A stretch of 64,000 nt of DNA. Origin: Thamnaconus septentrionalis (Eukaryota; Chordata; Actinopteri; Tetraodontiformes; Monacanthidae). Of the stretch, positions 63,781 to 64,000 are shown piece after piece (within the stretch, counting starts at the first letter, position 1; every line of letters begins with the position of its first letter). The DNA is taken from positions 11,831,001-11,895,000 of the forward strand of contig CM020509.1 of NCBI GenBank assembly GCA_009823395.1, given 5' to 3'. The notes under the pieces are model-generated. The model had not been told where the DNA came from. It saw only the letters and a list, made by a program, of their open reading frames with translations, and made no database searches. The position numbers were made by a program, and so were the translations under genes.

Positions 63781-64000
63781 CTGAGGAGGAGGAGGAGGAG
63801 GAGGACACGGTGCCGGTTCAAATATAAATAGAATGTTGACCAGCTGGTAGACAGTGGTACACAGAACTACCATTAGATCCTAGAGAATATCAGTTGGTAC
63901 GAACAGCTTGAGGGGTTAAGCCAATGACTTGTTATCTATGAACCACTTTGTATTCTGAGCAGAAGCACTTTTTCGCAAACAACAATTCTTAAAATATGCA
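63781..64000 (-). other. chrna6 intron running off the right edge
   Basis: The acceptor AG at 63781-63782 follows a polypyrimidine tract made of CTC/CCT triplets (63783-63800). Nothing further to 64000 resembles the missing upstream part of the ligand-binding domain, so the preceding exon is outside the window. Confidence 0.7.

Overview
The window is vertebrate nuclear DNA from a ray-finned fish, probably an acanthomorph teleost. The evidence is spliced vertebrate genes with GT-AG introns, many long (GT)n/(CA)n microsatellites, and two copies of a tRNA-derived SINE of the kind common in percomorph genomes. All gene models below were built by hand from splice signals, frame and remembered family sequence. 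No database search was run.

Left part. Positions 1-8340 show no convincing gene, only simple repeats and one small inverted-repeat element. Then comes a compact housekeeping block: eef1g (translation elongation factor 1 gamma, minus strand, 8553-14074), polr2g (RNA polymerase II subunit RPB7, minus, 14693-17066) and, head-to-head with polr2g across a ~0.6 kb shared promoter region, a plus-strand gene (17685-19600) for an AhpD/carboxymuconolactone-decarboxylase-family peroxidase-like protein with a mitochondrial-type N terminus. Three eef1g introns each carry a near-identical ~138-nt H/ACA snoRNA. Its second hairpin has a pocket that fits a conserved 28S rRNA stretch exactly.

Right part. From 25.8 kb to the right edge there is a same-strand cluster of three nicotinic acetylcholine receptor subunit genes, all on the minus strand: an alpha-7-clade subunit (25807-42698, complete, nine coding exons), chrnb3 (47399-52080, complete, six exons) and an alpha-6/alpha-3 type subunit, most likely chrna6 (60438-63780; its 5' exons lie beyond the window). 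Beta-3 and alpha-6 are known partners in heteropentameric neuronal receptors. The alpha-7 clade normally makes homopentamers.

How the parts relate. The left block serves translation, rRNA modification, transcription and probably organelle redox chemistry. The right block encodes neuronal ligand-gated channels. Sequence-level regulatory candidates in the receptor cluster are a strong RE1/REST-like site between chrnb3 and chrna6, perfect CRE palindromes around the first exon of the alpha-7-type gene, a CTCF-like site upstream of chrnb3, and low-complexity runs (G-tracts, CA, CTC) directly against splice sites of all three receptor genes. Two gene-structure changes stand out: a fused exon in the alpha-7-type gene and an extra intron in the chrna6 ligand-binding domain.
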